A stretch of 64,000 bases of DNA from Arthrobacter nitrophenolicus (GCF_000332815.1 NZ_AOFD01000006.1:1-64000); one strand, 5' to 3'. Shown: positions 26,284-35,635, numbered from the stretch's first letter. Notes: generated by a model from the sequence alone, not told the origin. Translations and numbers: made by a program.

Positions 26284-26544
26284 ATGCACAAGATCCGGCG
26301 TGCCGTCCAGGCCGTCTTTGTCCTCACGCTGGCGCTCCTGCTCCTGGGTGGAGTGTTCTTCGTCGCCGGCCAGGCCGTGGCGCTTGCGTCGGGACAGGGG
26401 GAGTGGCTCGAGTTCTTCAATACAGCCATCAAGGACCCGATGTGCATCGCGGCATCGGTCTGCGCGGTTACCGGGTTCCTGCTCAGCTACAAACACGGCA
26501 AGGAACAGGCAGTGACGGCCGGGGAAGCGGCAGCATCGCGATGA
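26284..26544 (+). CDS. Small two-helix membrane protein, DctQ-like partner of the permease
   Basis: 86 residues with two hydrophobic helices (VFVLTLALLLLGGVFFVAG and MCIAASVCAVTGFLLS) and a charged tail. It lies 12 bases after the large permease and overlaps the hydrolase gene by 4 bases. The position equals that of small TRAP subunits (DctQ), though it is shorter than most. No sequence motif proves the assignment. Confidence 0.65.
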   Translation: MHKIRRAVQAVFVLTLALLLLGGVFFVAGQAVALASGQGEWLEFFNTAIKDPMCIAASVCAVTGFLLSYKHGKEQAVTAGEAAASR

Positions 26545-27530
26545 CGGACATGTCGGAAGGCCCGGCCTACCCCAGTTACGCCGAACTCCTGGAACGGGCC
26601 GGAGAGCTTGCGGGGACCTCGTGGGGGCTGTTTCCCCAACCCGGCCGCGGAACCCCGTCCTTCATCGGGCCGGATACGGTCCTGCGCGCCAGGGACTCCA
26701 TCCGGACCGGAACCGTGTTCGGCCTGGACTACCCGGCAGATGCCTTCGATCCCGGCATGTCCCTGAAGCGCGGTGCTCCCAGGCACACTATCTACTCCTC
26801 ACACCCTGCCCACCGGGACGACTACCTGGACAGGTACTACCTCCAGGGGTCAAGCCAGATCGACGGGCTCCGGCACCGCAGGGCGGACGACGTCGGCTTC
26901 TACAACGGCACGCCCGATCATGTGATCACCGAGGGCAGTCCCGAGCTGGGGGTCCAGGAGTGGGCGGAACATCCGATCGCCGGCCGGGGGATCCTGGTGG
27001 ACCTGGCCGGCTACCGGGAGAGCGTCGGCGAGCCCATCAACCACGCGAATGGCGAACCCCTCGGCCTGGAGCTGATTCAGGAAGCCCTGGCAGCCCAGTC
27101 CCTCACCCCCGGGCCGGGGGACATCCTGATGCTGCACACCGGCTGGTGCGAATGGTTCCTGGACCTGGCTCCAGGGGAGAAACTGCGGATCCGGGACAGC
27201 CGGAAGGCAACGGGAGTCGCCCAGTCCCGGGAATTCCTCGCGTGGGCGTGGAACAGCCGGTTCGCCGTCGTCGCCGCTGACAACTTCGCCTTCGAATGCC
27301 TTCCCGCCCTCGCGCGCAGCCCGTTCCGGAACACCGCCCCGAACGACCACGGCATGATGCACCAGGATCTCCTGGCCAAACTGGGCATGCCTCTCGGCGA
27401 ACTCTGGAAACTCGGCCCGCTGGCACGGCACATGAGGTCCAGCGGCATCTGGGATGCCTTCATCAGCATCAAGCCGCTGAACATCACCGGGGGTACGGGA
27501 TCGCCGGCCAACGCCACGGCTGTGACCTGA
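26541..27530 (+). CDS. Cyclase-family (kynurenine-formamidase-like) hydrolase
   Basis: 329 residues from ATG 26541 (ATGA overlap with the previous gene). The cyclase / metal-dependent hydrolase family core appears as QGSSQIDGLRHRR, the variant of HxGTHxDxPxH seen in the longer subfamily, then GRGILVDLAGYR and GDILMLHTGWCEWF, and HGMMHQDLLAKLGMPLGELW. It probably hydrolyses an amide or lactone-like bond or performs a cyclisation; the substrate is unknown. It is the last gene of the tct/TRAP cluster, convergent with the GntR gene. Confidence 0.85.
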   Translation: MTDMSEGPAYPSYAELLERAGELAGTSWGLFPQPGRGTPSFIGPDTVLRARDSIRTGTVFGLDYPADAFDPGMSLKRGAPRHTIYSSHPAHRDDYLDRYYLQGSSQIDGLRHRRADDVGFYNGTPDHVITEGSPELGVQEWAEHPIAGRGILVDLAGYRESVGEPINHANGEPLGLELIQEALAAQSLTPGPGDILMLHTGWCEWFLDLAPGEKLRIRDSRKATGVAQSREFLAWAWNSRFAVVAADNFAFECLPALARSPFRNTAPNDHGMMHQDLLAKLGMPLGELWKLGPLARHMRSSGIWDAFISIKPLNITGGTGSPANATAVT

Positions 27531-27555
27531 CGGCCGCCGGCTGGATCGACCCCAC

Positions 27556-28206
27556 TTACATTCCGGCCCGCAGAGCGTTGTGGAACTGGCTGACCAGCTC
27601 CTGGCGGAAACCGTCCATATCGCCGTTCAAGGCCATGTCAGCCAATTTTTCATGCTCCACGGCGATGTCATGCAGGTCGCTGTAGGTGCGGTGGTCAACG
27701 GCCAGGTAGAGGCGCAGCTTGGTTTCCCACCCGTTCCACATACTCTGCAGTGCCCCGTTTCCGGAGAAGTCGTAAAACAGCCGGTGGAAGCGAAGGTGCG
27801 CGTCAATGCTCGCAGGGATATCGTTCGTTTCCGTGGCCCGGTGCAGTTCCTCAATAGTTTGCGTCAGCCGGTGCCGCTCGCTGCCACGCAACGTTTCGAC
27901 CGAGAGTTCGGCGGCGTAGGGCTCCACTAGGACACGGATCGAGGCGATTTCGGCGACCTCGCGGTCACTCACTTCCACCACAAAGGAGCCACGGAAAGGA
28001 ATCTTGACGACCAGTCCTTCCTCCTCCAGCCGGGTCAGCGCTTCCCGCAGCGGCGACCGGCTGATCCCCAGGTCCGCGGCGATGCGGGTCTCGCGCAGCT
28101 GTCCGCCCGGGGGGACTGTTCCGTCAAGGATGGCGGTGCGCAGGACGCGGTAGACACCCTCCGGCGTGGTGGTTCGCTGCTCCTGCCACGCGAATTTGAC
28201 GTCCAT
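27556..28206 (-). CDS. GntR-family regulator, FCD type
   Basis: 216 residues. The winged helix is in about residues 15-80 (LRETRIAADLGISRSPLREA, LVVKIPFRGSFVVEVS), followed by an all-helical FCD domain with the metal/ligand-binding histidines in HLRFHRLFYDFSGN and the C-terminal MDGFRQELVSQFHNAL. A degenerate copy of the GATTGTCGAC-like motif lies at 28222-28236, before its start. It is the best candidate regulator for the eight related sites in 28-46 kb. It sits just downstream of the seven-gene amine operon. Confidence 0.9.
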   Translation of the reverse strand: MDVKFAWQEQRTTTPEGVYRVLRTAILDGTVPPGGQLRETRIAADLGISRSPLREALTRLEEEGLVVKIPFRGSFVVEVSDREVAEIASIRVLVEPYAAELSVETLRGSERHRLTQTIEELHRATETNDIPASIDAHLRFHRLFYDFSGNGALQSMWNGWETKLRLYLAVDHRTYSDLHDIAVEHEKLADMALNGDMDGFRQELVSQFHNALRAGM

Positions 28207-28221
28207 GGCGCCGCCTTTCTT

Positions 28222-28236
28222 GTCGATTGTCGATTA
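28222..28236. promoter_or_regulatory. GATTGTC-type operator, degenerate copy, upstream of GntR
   Basis: GTCGATTGTCGATTA, 16 bases before the GntR start. It matches the family consensus GTMGATTGTYRACRA in its first part but loses the final ACRA. A tandem TGTCGAT repeat is visible. Confidence 0.4.
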
Positions 28237-28284
28237 TATCGGCCAGCTTCCGGTGGACCGGAGAGCTGGCCGATATGGTGTTTC

Positions 28285-29738
28285 CTACACCGCGATAGCC
28301 GTGTACTTGATCTCCAGGAATTCTTCGATACCCACCTTGCCGCCTTCGCGTCCCAGACCGGACTGCTTGATTCCGCCAAAGGGGGCTGCAGGGTTGGAAA
28401 CGAGTCCGGTATTGATGCCGACCATGCCCACTTCCAGCTCCTCGGAGAACCGCTGTGCGGTCTTCAAAGCCTGGGTGTAGACGTATCCGGCGAGGCCCCA
28501 CTCGGTGTCGTTGGCCAGGCGGAGAACTTCGTCTTCGCTGTCAAAGACAGTCACCGCTGCGACAGGTCCGAAGATTTCCTCATGCATCAGCTTCGCGCCG
28601 ATGGGCACATCGACCAGGACAGTAGGCGGATAGAAGTAGCCGGGCCCGTCTGGGAGCGTGCCGCCGGTCAGGATGCTGGCGCCCTTGGTTACGGCATCGC
28701 TAACCAGAGCGTGTACTTTGTCGAGGCTTTTTTGTTCAACCAGGGGGCCAACCTCAGTGCCGGGGTGCGAGCCGTTGCCCACCTGGAGTTCAGACATCCT
28801 CTTCGCGAACTTCTCACTGAATTCCCCTGCCACAGATCGGTGAACGAAGAAGCGGTTTGCCGCAGTGCACGCCTCTCCCATGTTTCGCATCTTGGCCGTC
28901 ATGGCGCCGTCGACGGCCTTTTCGATGTCCGCGTCGGCCAGCACGATGAAGGGGGCGTAGCCGCCCAGTTCCATCGACGACCGCATCACGTTGTCGGCAG
29001 CCTGGCGCAGCAGGGCCTTGCCAACTTCGGTCGACCCGGTGAAGCTGACCTTCCGGGCGATGCCACTGGACATCCAGGTATCGACCACACTGGAAGCGCG
29101 TGAGGTGGTGACAACGTTCAGGACGCCGTCGGGAAGCCCCGCCTCCCGGAAGATGTCCACCAGGGCGAGGGACGTCAGCGGCGTGAGCGCGGCCGGTTTG
29201 AAAACCATGGTGCAGCCTGCCGCGACAGCCGGCGCGATCTTGCGGGTGCCCATGGCCAGCGGGAAGTTCCACGGTGTGACGAGTACGCACGGGCCGATCG
29301 GTTCCCTGGTCACGATGACGCGGGTGCTGCCATAGTCTGATACGGCGTCATCGCCGCCGACCCGGACGGCTTCCTCGGAGAACCAGCGAAGCATCCCAGC
29401 GCCATATGCCACCTCGCCTCGAGCCTCTGCGAGGGGCTTGCCCATTTCAGCGGTCATAATTGCGGCGAGCCGGTCCGTGTTGGCCACAACCAGCTCGTAG
29501 GCGCGGTAGAGGATGTCGGCCCGGATGCGGGGAGTTGATTCCGCCCACTCTGCTTGGGCTCGGCCGGCGGCTCGATGGCCTGAGCAGCATCATCCGGGCC
29601 GCCGTCAGCCACGTGGGCGATGACTTCATTGGTGGCCGGATTCTCGACCGGGAAGGTGGCTCCACGGCTGGCCGCCCGCCAGGCGCCATTGATGAAGAGC
29701 TCGGTGTGGAGGGCAGTGGGGTCAAAGGAGGCGGTCAT
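28285..29738 (-). pseudogene. Aldehyde dehydrogenase, succinate-semialdehyde type, copy 1 (frameshifted as read)
   Basis: Starts at ATG 29738 (MTASFDPTALHTELF). The frame is lost at about 29570; adding one base (plus-strand GCTCGATGG to GCCTCGATGG) restores AIEAAGRAQAEWAESTPRI and gives 484 residues, normal for the family. The rest is intact: the NAD-binding VTPWNFPLAMGTRKIAPA, GSTEVGKALL, the glutamate motif MELGGYAPFIV and the catalytic cysteine in NMGEACTAANRFF. It oxidises an aldehyde, probably the product of the oxidases encoded upstream. It is the last gene of the operon that starts at 35486. A close paralogue lies at 39338-40790 with a break at the same codon. Confidence 0.88.
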
Positions 29739-29766
29739 CTCACGCTTTCAGTTGCAGTATGGGTGG

Positions 29767-30900
29767 TCAGGTGGTTTTGAAGCGTTCCGGGCGCAGGAAG
29801 TCCAGCCCGCTGAAGTGCTGTTTGCCGAGTGCTTCATGGGCTGCAATGTGGCCGAAGCCGGTGGCATTCTTGAAGCCGCCGCCGGAGAAACCGGTGGCGA
29901 TATAGATCCTGCTGCCCTCGTTGAGTGGGCCGAGGAGTGGGTGTCCGTCAGCGGTGAAGAGTTCGGGAAAGGCGTCAGCCCGGATGATGCTGGGGTTAAG
30001 GCCGGGAAGGAATCCGGTCACAGTTTCCGTGGTCTCTTGGATTTCCGCGGCCGTCAGATCCCTGGGCACGGCGTCCGGGTCAGGGGTGGGCCTGCCGCCG
30101 CCGTCCAGGGTCGCTTTCACCGTAACGCCGTCCACGGCCGGCGCCCCGTACATGGCGCGGTCCTGGTGGACGCGGCTGAAGACAGGGAACCGGGCGGGCG
30201 AAAAGCGGGCACTGTCCTTAGCAACGAACCAGGTCAGGATAAGCCGTTTGGTCTGTGTCTGGGCCTTGAGGTAATCAGGCATGAAGTGCCGGGACCAGCC
30301 GCCCGAAGTGATGATCACATTCTCGAACGTCCAGGATCTGCCGGCCGAGGTGATGAGTACACCCTCCGGCGTTTCCTCGATACCTTCAATGGGCGTATTG
30401 GTGTGGACCGTTGCGCCGTTGTCCTGTGCGGCGGAGACAGCCGCCGTCACCGCACGGTCGGTGCGCAACACGCCTGCGTTGGGATCAAAGATGGCGACGT
30501 CATCATGGTGGAGGTTGTGCTGGGGGTAGCGTTCGGCCATGTTCTGGCGGGTAAGGACGCTGTGTTCTGCCCCCGTAACCCGGGTGGTTTCCAGGACCGA
30601 GGTGATGTAAGGGCCATCGGCGGCGCCGATCGACAGGCCTCCGCAGCGGGTGAGGATGTCCTGGCCGGTTTCGGCCTCGAGCTCTGCCCACAATGCGCGT
30701 GAGCGCTTCATGATGGGGTAGAGGCCCGGGTCGCCGCGGAAAATCATGCGGAACAGGCGGGTGTCACCGCCCACGGCACTGCGTCCGTGGCCAGGGGAGG
30801 CGGTTTCGAAACCGACGACGGAACCGGAGATGCGTGAAGCCTGCCAGAGGGCCATGCTGCCGATGCTGCCGAGGCCAATGACCGCAAGCTTTCCATCCAT
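29767..30900 (-). CDS. FAD-dependent DAO-type oxidase, sarcosine/N-methyltryptophan-oxidase-like, copy 1
   Basis: 377 residues from ATG 30900. GLGSIG at 9-14 is the FAD-binding Rossmann motif. TRLFRMIFRGDPGLYP and VIITSGGWSRHFMPDYL match the monomeric sarcosine / N-methyl-L-tryptophan oxidase family, and the C-terminus has ATGFSGGGFKNATGFG. The cysteine that links FAD covalently in sarcosine oxidase (in CxYT) is not present in the aligned ELFTADGHP, so the flavin may be non-covalent or the substrate different. It would oxidise a secondary or primary amine to an imine, giving aldehyde and H2O2. Paralogue at 42151. Confidence 0.85.
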   Translation of the reverse strand: MDGKLAVIGLGSIGSMALWQASRISGSVVGFETASPGHGRSAVGGDTRLFRMIFRGDPGLYPIMKRSRALWAELEAETGQDILTRCGGLSIGAADGPYITSVLETTRVTGAEHSVLTRQNMAERYPQHNLHHDDVAIFDPNAGVLRTDRAVTAAVSAAQDNGATVHTNTPIEGIEETPEGVLITSAGRSWTFENVIITSGGWSRHFMPDYLKAQTQTKRLILTWFVAKDSARFSPARFPVFSRVHQDRAMYGAPAVDGVTVKATLDGGGRPTPDPDAVPRDLTAAEIQETTETVTGFLPGLNPSIIRADAFPELFTADGHPLLGPLNEGSRIYIATGFSGGGFKNATGFGHIAAHEALGKQHFSGLDFLRPERFKTT

Positions 30901-30962
30901 GTTCAGTGCCTTCCTTTCTTTGCCGGATACGGCATGACGGCGGGAAAATTGGACGTTGTGCA

Positions 30963-32369
30963 CTATTCGTGAAGTCCGGCCAGCCGGCTGCCGAACCTGG
31001 CCAGGAGGGAAGTGTTGCTCGAGTCCATACGTTCTTCCCACTGGTCGGCGAGTCCGAACAGCCGGTACATGCCGTGGACACCCAGCCAGCGGAGTGGCTC
31101 CGGTTCCCATTTCCGGGAGCGGTAGCCTACCCACGGGAGCGTGGTCCGTTGGGTGTCCTGTTCGAATGCCAGCTCGGCGAGGGTCCTGCCACCCACGTAG
31201 GCGGCTGTGACGCCGTGACCCGCGTAGCCGGTGGAAGATCCTATTCCAGTGGCCGGGTCCCAGTGCACGCCGCCGTTCCAGTCACGGGTGACCCCCAGGA
31301 CCCCTGACCAGGCATGGTCGACTTCGAAGTGGATTCCGGGGAAGAACGTGGCGAGCTTTTCGGAAATCAGGTTGATCGTGGACTGGGCTGTTGCCCCGCG
31401 GCCACCGGTGCCGGACGCATAGCGGTAGGGACGGCCGCGTCCGCCGATGGCGATCCGGCCGTCGGCGGTGCGTTGGGAGTAGATGAAGGTGTGGGCCGAG
31501 TCGTTCAGGCACTGCAGTCCGTTCCAGCCGATCTGCCGCCACGCCTCCGCGGACAGGGGCTTGGTCACGATCATTGAGGAGTTGATGGGGATCAGGGTCC
31601 GGTGGCCAAGCAGCGGGCCCGAGTAGCCTTCGGTGCAGATGAACGCCTTGCCGGAAGTCACCCGGCCGTTGGCCAGGACGAGCACTCCGGCGTCCACACT
31701 CTCCACGCGGCTGTGTTCGTAGATGTCCACACCCATCGCCGTGAGCCTGTCAGCGAGACCATAAACAAGCTTTGCCGGCTGGATTCGTGCGCATTGCTTG
31801 TAGAAGAGGCCGCCGTGGACGGTGGAAATGTTGATGTTGTCCTGGAACTCGTTCCGGTTGAGGAACTGGACCTCGTCTTCGGTCAGCCCGTATTTCAGGT
31901 CCGTGTCGCGTCTGCTGCGCAGCCGGCCGAGCCCCGCTTTGGTGTGGGCCGCCACGAGCGCGCCGCCCTTGTGCTGGTCGGCGTTGATGCCTTCAGCCTT
32001 GAGTATTTCCAGGACGGCATCGACGCCGGTGATGAACTCCTGCTGCAACGCCCGGCTGGCGTCCATCCCGCCGCCGGAAGCACGGGCAAAAGTGGCGCGG
32101 TTTCCGGGGATCATTGCCGACAGCCAGCCGCCGTTCCGCCCGGACGCGCCGTAGCCCACTTGTTCTGCCTCGAAAACCGCGACGGAGAGGGACGGCTCGA
32201 GCTTCTTGGCGAAATACGCAGCCCACAGGCCCGTGTATCCGCCGCCGATGATAGCCAGGTCTACTGAAAGCTGTCCCGAAAAACGCGGGTACGCTGGCTT
32301 CTCATCGGCGAGCCCGGCCAACCAAAAGCCAAGGTCGCCATTTTTTGGTGTTGCCGCCAGGGTTTGCAT
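30963..32369 (-). CDS. FAD-dependent amine oxidoreductase, PuuB-like
   Basis: 468 residues from ATG 32369, which follows GAGAGGG. GGGYTGLWAAYFAKK holds the dinucleotide motif near residue 42, and GYGASGRNGGWLSAMIPG is the second flavin segment typical of the gamma-glutamylputrescine oxidase / D-amino acid dehydrogenase group. A C-terminal GYAGHGVTAAYVGGRTLAEL closes the FAD site. It likely oxidises an amine or amino acid. It stands between the SDR and DAO genes in one operon. A second, less similar oxidase of this kind is at 47041. Confidence 0.85.
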   Translation of the reverse strand: MQTLAATPKNGDLGFWLAGLADEKPAYPRFSGQLSVDLAIIGGGYTGLWAAYFAKKLEPSLSVAVFEAEQVGYGASGRNGGWLSAMIPGNRATFARASGGGMDASRALQQEFITGVDAVLEILKAEGINADQHKGGALVAAHTKAGLGRLRSRRDTDLKYGLTEDEVQFLNRNEFQDNINISTVHGGLFYKQCARIQPAKLVYGLADRLTAMGVDIYEHSRVESVDAGVLVLANGRVTSGKAFICTEGYSGPLLGHRTLIPINSSMIVTKPLSAEAWRQIGWNGLQCLNDSAHTFIYSQRTADGRIAIGGRGRPYRYASGTGGRGATAQSTINLISEKLATFFPGIHFEVDHAWSGVLGVTRDWNGGVHWDPATGIGSSTGYAGHGVTAAYVGGRTLAELAFEQDTQRTTLPWVGYRSRKWEPEPLRWLGVHGMYRLFGLADQWEERMDSSNTSLLARFGSRLAGLHE

Positions 32370-32382
32370 TGGTTGTCCCTCT

Positions 32383-33117
32383 CTAAAAGGCGGTGTATCC
32401 GCCGTCGACAGGGAGCGTTGCTCCCGTGATGTAGGAAGATTCCTTGGACGCAAGGAAAAGAACGGCGTCGGCGATTTCTTCGGGAGTCGCGAGGCGTTTG
32501 AGGGGGATCTGGCCCTCCCGCTCCCGGCGGTAGGCCTCCGGGTCGGGTCGCCGCTGGAACGATGCCTCGATCACGGGTGTCACGGTGAGGCCCGGTGCGA
32601 CGACGTTGACCCGGATATTGCGTTCGGCCCATTCGATCGCGGCGCCCTTGGCAAGCATGATGACGCCTCCCTTGGCGGCGGAGTACAGAACTTCATCGGG
32701 TTTGCCGACCATGCCCAGCCGGGAACTGACCAGGACGAATGAACCCCCGGATGCAGGCATGAGCCGGGCGAAGTGTTTCATCACCAGGAAGGTGCTGAGG
32801 AGGTTGCTGTGGAGCACGTTCCTGGCATCCTCGTACGCCATCCCGGTGAGAGGACCGCTGACCTGCAGGCCGTGGTTGAGGACGACGACGTCGACCGTGC
32901 CGAAGGACTCGGCGGCCTGACTGGCGAGGCTTTCCACAAACGCCTCGTCGTTGAGGTCCCCGGCAACATACAGGTCATCGGGCTGGGCGCTGTCGAGGTG
33001 CGCCCTGCGGCCGGTGAGCAGCAGCCGTGCGCCTTCCCGCCGGAAGTGGGAGGCAATGGCCTCTCCGATTCCGCTGCTGGCACCGGTGACCAGGGCGGTG
33101 GTCTTATCAAGTCTCAT
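32383..33117 (-). CDS. Short-chain dehydrogenase/reductase
   Basis: 244 residues from ATG 33117, preferred over GTG 33126 because GGAG lies 8 bases ahead. [12 protein letters not shown] is the cofactor motif, NHG is near 85, the catalytic Ser is in [11 protein letters not shown], and YSAAKGG holds Tyr and Lys. The ending [18 protein letters not shown] is classical SDR. The short loop after beta-2 carries Arg residues (TGRRAHLD), which suggests NADP preference. It would oxidise a hydroxyl made or unmasked in this pathway. The gap to the PuuB-like gene is 13 bases. Confidence 0.9.
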   Translation of the reverse strand: MRLDKTTALVTGASSGIGEAIASHFRREGARLLLTGRRAHLDSAQPDDLYVAGDLNDEAFVESLASQAAESFGTVDVVVLNHGLQVSGPLTGMAYEDARNVLHSNLLSTFLVMKHFARLMPASGGSFVLVSSRLGMVGKPDEVLYSAAKGGVIMLAKGAAIEWAERNIRVNVVAPGLTVTPVIEASFQRRPDPEAYRREREGQIPLKRLATPEEIADAVLFLASKESSYITGATLPVDGGYTAF

Positions 33118-33177
33118 GTCGGACACTCCATCGTGGATAAAAATGCTGGTGGTGGTGGGGAGCTGCTGTAGATGGGG

Positions 33178-34284
33178 TCAGTTGAGGTGCCCGCGGGCGT
33201 CTACTGCCCAGCGTTCCAGGGACGCACCCGAACTGTCGGTGACGACGTACTCCTCAAAATTGACCACCACCGGGCATACATGGTTGGGGATGACGGGCAG
33301 CACGGCGCCAACCGCAGGGCGGAACCCGCCCCCCGGAAGGGGGAGGAACCCGTGGTATTCATTGAGTTTGGACAGGGCGGCAGCGGTGCCGGCAATCCGG
33401 CCGTAGCCGATCTCGGGGCTGCCTTCCCGGCCCAAGGCTTTGGTGCCAATATCGAGGATGACCTGGCCGGGAACCCAGTCGCTGACCACCGTCCCGGCGA
33501 CGAACAACGCGATCTGGTCCTCCGTGCAGGCGCCCAGGCGCGCGTTGTTCAGGTCGTTGAACACGTACTCTCCGGGCCGGATTTCGGTGATCACGCTGCT
33601 GGTGGCGAATTCCACCGTGGGCGTGGAGCCGGCGCTGACCACTTCCGGCCTGATCCCGTGCGAGCCCAGGCTGCGCACCGCGGTGGTGAGCGCGGCTTCC
33701 TGGTCTTCCGCGGCACGCTTGCGGGCTTCCGGACCGGCGCTGCCGTGGCCCGGATAGGTGAAGACGCCTGCCGGAACCAGTCCGCGCTTGCGGGCAGCGA
33801 GGGCGAGGTCGCCCGCGGCCTCCGGAGGAGCCCCGGACCGGCGAGCGCCGCAGTCGACCTCTATCACCACCTGCAACTGCTCAGGTTCTGTGCCCATCGC
33901 GTCGGCGAGGGCGTTGATCGCGGCGACATTGTCGACGCCGATCCGCAGCCTGGTGCCTGCGGCCAGGCTGCGGATCCGCTTCCCCTTCGTTCCCGAAGGC
34001 CAGAGCGGGTAGGCGATGAAGATGTCGTCGAAGCCGGCAGCGGCGAAGACCTCGGCCTCACCTACGTTGCCTGCGGTGATTCCCACTGCCCCTGCTTTCA
34101 CCTGGCGCCGGCCGATTTCCACGCATTTGTGGGTCTTGACGTGCGGTCTGACTGCAAGGTTCTGCTGGGTTGCGAACCGCTGCATGCGGTCGATGTTGTC
34201 CTGCATCACGTCGGCCAGCACGATCGGGGCCGGGGTATCAATGCGGCCGGCCAGGGCGTCGACTGCTCGTTGAATGCGGTTCAC
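33178..34284 (-). CDS. D-threonine aldolase / D-serine dehydratase-like PLP enzyme
   Basis: 368 residues of the alanine-racemase-fold family: TPAPIVLADVMQDNIDRM, then RPHVKTHKC with the PLP lysine Lys50, VVIEVDCGARRSG, and a C-terminal DSD-type domain with the metal-site pattern EYHGFLPLP ... PNHVCPVV. Members cleave D-3-hydroxy-amino acids to glycine plus aldehyde or deaminate D-serine. An aldehyde product would suit the aldehyde dehydrogenase in the operon. The start is 9 bases after the RidA stop. Confidence 0.9.
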   Translation of the reverse strand: MNRIQRAVDALAGRIDTPAPIVLADVMQDNIDRMQRFATQQNLAVRPHVKTHKCVEIGRRQVKAGAVGITAGNVGEAEVFAAAGFDDIFIAYPLWPSGTKGKRIRSLAAGTRLRIGVDNVAAINALADAMGTEPEQLQVVIEVDCGARRSGAPPEAAGDLALAARKRGLVPAGVFTYPGHGSAGPEARKRAAEDQEAALTTAVRSLGSHGIRPEVVSAGSTPTVEFATSSVITEIRPGEYVFNDLNNARLGACTEDQIALFVAGTVVSDWVPGQVILDIGTKALGREGSPEIGYGRIAGTAAALSKLNEYHGFLPLPGGGFRPAVGAVLPVIPNHVCPVVVNFEEYVVTDSSGASLERWAVDARGHLN

Positions 34285-34293
34285 GTGTGCTCC

Positions 34294-34779
34294 TTACAAG
34301 GCGGTACAGACCATCTGGATTTCCACGGGGGTGTTCAGCGGCAACCCGGCCACGCCAATCGCGGTCCGGGCGTGCCGTCCGTTTTCCCCCAGCACCTCGA
34401 TCAGCAATTCACTGGCGGCGTTGGCCACCTTTGATTGCAGACCGAAGTCCGGTGTGCTGGCCACGAAGACCAGCATTTGCACGATCCGGACCCGGTCCAG
34501 ATCTCCCATCGCCTGCACGGCAGCGGCGAGGCAGTTCAGCGCGCAATGACGCGCAAGCTCCTGCGCCGTCTCCAGCCCGACCTCCCGGCCGACAACGCCC
34601 TGCCCCAGCAGGACCCCGTCCCTGTAGGGCAGTTGGCCGGAGATATGGATGCTGGAGTCCACCGCCCGGTGATCCATGTAGTAGGCGTTACCAGCGAGGA
34701 CCGGAAGCTCCAGGCCGAGGGCTTCGAGCCGGTCCATAGCCGAGGTGCCCTCGACGGTTTGAGGTAGTGGCAGGCTCAT
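34294..34779 (-). CDS. RidA (YjgF/YER057c/UK114) family protein
   Basis: 161 residues of the RidA family, variant with an N-terminal extension: HISGQLPYRDGVLLGQ, ARHCALNCLAAAVQAMGDLDRV and NGRHARTAIGVAGLPLNTPVEI are the family blocks, and the Arg of HARTAIG corresponds to the imine-binding arginine. RidA proteins hydrolyse reactive enamines/imines, exactly the intermediates that FAD amine oxidases and PLP dehydratases release. Its place among these genes supports that role. Confidence 0.9.
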   Translation of the reverse strand: MSLPLPQTVEGTSAMDRLEALGLELPVLAGNAYYMDHRAVDSSIHISGQLPYRDGVLLGQGVVGREVGLETAQELARHCALNCLAAAVQAMGDLDRVRIVQMLVFVASTPDFGLQSKVANAASELLIEVLGENGRHARTAIGVAGLPLNTPVEIQMVCTAL

Positions 34780-34796
34780 CCGTACCCACGGTCCCT

Positions 34797-35486
34797 TTAC
34801 GAGGCGGCCGGGCGCGGCAGGCCAAAGAGGACGGGGAGGTCGGCGATGTCGGTGATCCGCTCGTAGCCGAGCCAGTGCTCGTCGTGCTCGAAGCCGCGGT
34901 CCATGTACACCTTGTTCTTGATGCCCATGATGGCTGCAGGCCGGTGGTCGTACATCGGGCTCGCGGAGACGTGCACGATCTCGTCCGGCGTCACGCCAAG
35001 CTTGTCGAACATGTACTCAAATGCACCGAGCCGCGGCTTGTACATACCCATCTGTTCGGCGCTGATGATGGTGTCGAAGGGGGCCTTCAGGTTCGCGGCG
35101 AGCCGAGCCGCATCCGCGGTGTCGCTGTTCGTGATGATGACCAACGGGACTTCTGCAGCCAGGCGGTTGAGTGCCTCGGTGACACCCGGGTAAGGGCCCC
35201 ACGTGGGGACAGTCTCGTAGACAGCCCGGGCATCGGCTTCACGGTACTCGATGCCCACCCTGCGCGAGGCGCGTTCCATGGAGTTCGCAACGATCTGGCG
35301 GAACGGCTTGTAGTCGCCCATGCACTCGTCAATCCGGTAGGCCTTGCAGGCCTGCAGGTAATCCTCGGCGACTTCGGCTGGCAGACGGTCTCCCAAGACG
35401 TCACGCAGCGCGTCGTTGATAGCGAATTTGATCAGCGTTCCGTTCATGTCGAAGGTCACGAACTTTGGTTTGGTTGTGAATACCAC
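34797..35486 (-). CDS. HAD-superfamily hydrolase, haloacid-dehalogenase type II-like, copy 1
   Basis: 229 residues from GTG 35486, which has GGAGG 5 bases upstream. Motif I is FDMNGTLIKF: the nucleophile Asp is followed by M-N instead of x-D, as in haloacid-dehalogenase type II proteins rather than phosphatases. Motif II is VIITNSD; motif III is in MYKPRLGAF; motif IV is HVSASPMYDHRPA. It is the first gene of the seven-gene operon. A related protein at 46338 opens the divergent operon, so a HAD enzyme seems an integral part of both arms. Substrate unknown. Confidence 0.85.
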   Translation of the reverse strand: MVFTTKPKFVTFDMNGTLIKFAINDALRDVLGDRLPAEVAEDYLQACKAYRIDECMGDYKPFRQIVANSMERASRRVGIEYREADARAVYETVPTWGPYPGVTEALNRLAAEVPLVIITNSDTADAARLAANLKAPFDTIISAEQMGMYKPRLGAFEYMFDKLGVTPDEIVHVSASPMYDHRPAAIMGIKNKVYMDRGFEHDEHWLGYERITDIADLPVLFGLPRPAAS

Positions 35487-35515
35487 GGGGTCCTCCTGTG
35501 ACTGGTTACGGCAAC

Positions 35516-35530
35516 GTCGATTGTCGACGA
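35516..35530. promoter_or_regulatory. GATTGTC-type operator 1 of four
   Basis: GTCGATTGTCGACGA. Identical in sequence to the copy 20 bases away at 35536, that is, on the same DNA face. It lies in the transcribed leader of the HAD operon. Confidence 0.6.
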
Positions 35531-35535
35531 CCTCT

Positions 35536-35550
35536 GTCGATTGTCGACGA
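35536..35550. promoter_or_regulatory. GATTGTC-type operator 2 of four
   Basis: GTCGATTGTCGACGA, overlapping the -10 box and start point of the promoter at 35547-35576. Confidence 0.6.
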
Positions 35551-35576
35551 TACTCGCTTTGATTGTGGATTGTCAA
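35547..35576 (-). promoter_or_regulatory. Promoter of the seven-gene amine operon
   Basis: Minus strand: TTGACA at 35576-35571, 18-base spacer, TATCGT at 35552-35547. Three operator copies cover its -35 box, its -10 box and the early transcript, a geometry for repression. Confidence 0.5.
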
Positions 35577-35579
35577 CGA
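35565..35579. promoter_or_regulatory. GATTGTC-type operator 3 of four
   Basis: GTGGATTGTCAACGA, embedding the -35 TTGACA (minus strand) of the operon promoter. Confidence 0.6.
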
Positions 35580-35620
35580 TTCTTGCTTGGATTCGGCATT
35601 AATTCCGATTGAGCTCTATC

Positions 35621-35635
35621 GTAGATTGTTGACAA
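35621..35635. promoter_or_regulatory. GATTGTC-type operator 4 of four
   Basis: GTAGATTGTTGACAA with a perfect TTGTTGACAA core, nearest to the plus-strand gene at 35705. Confidence 0.55.
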
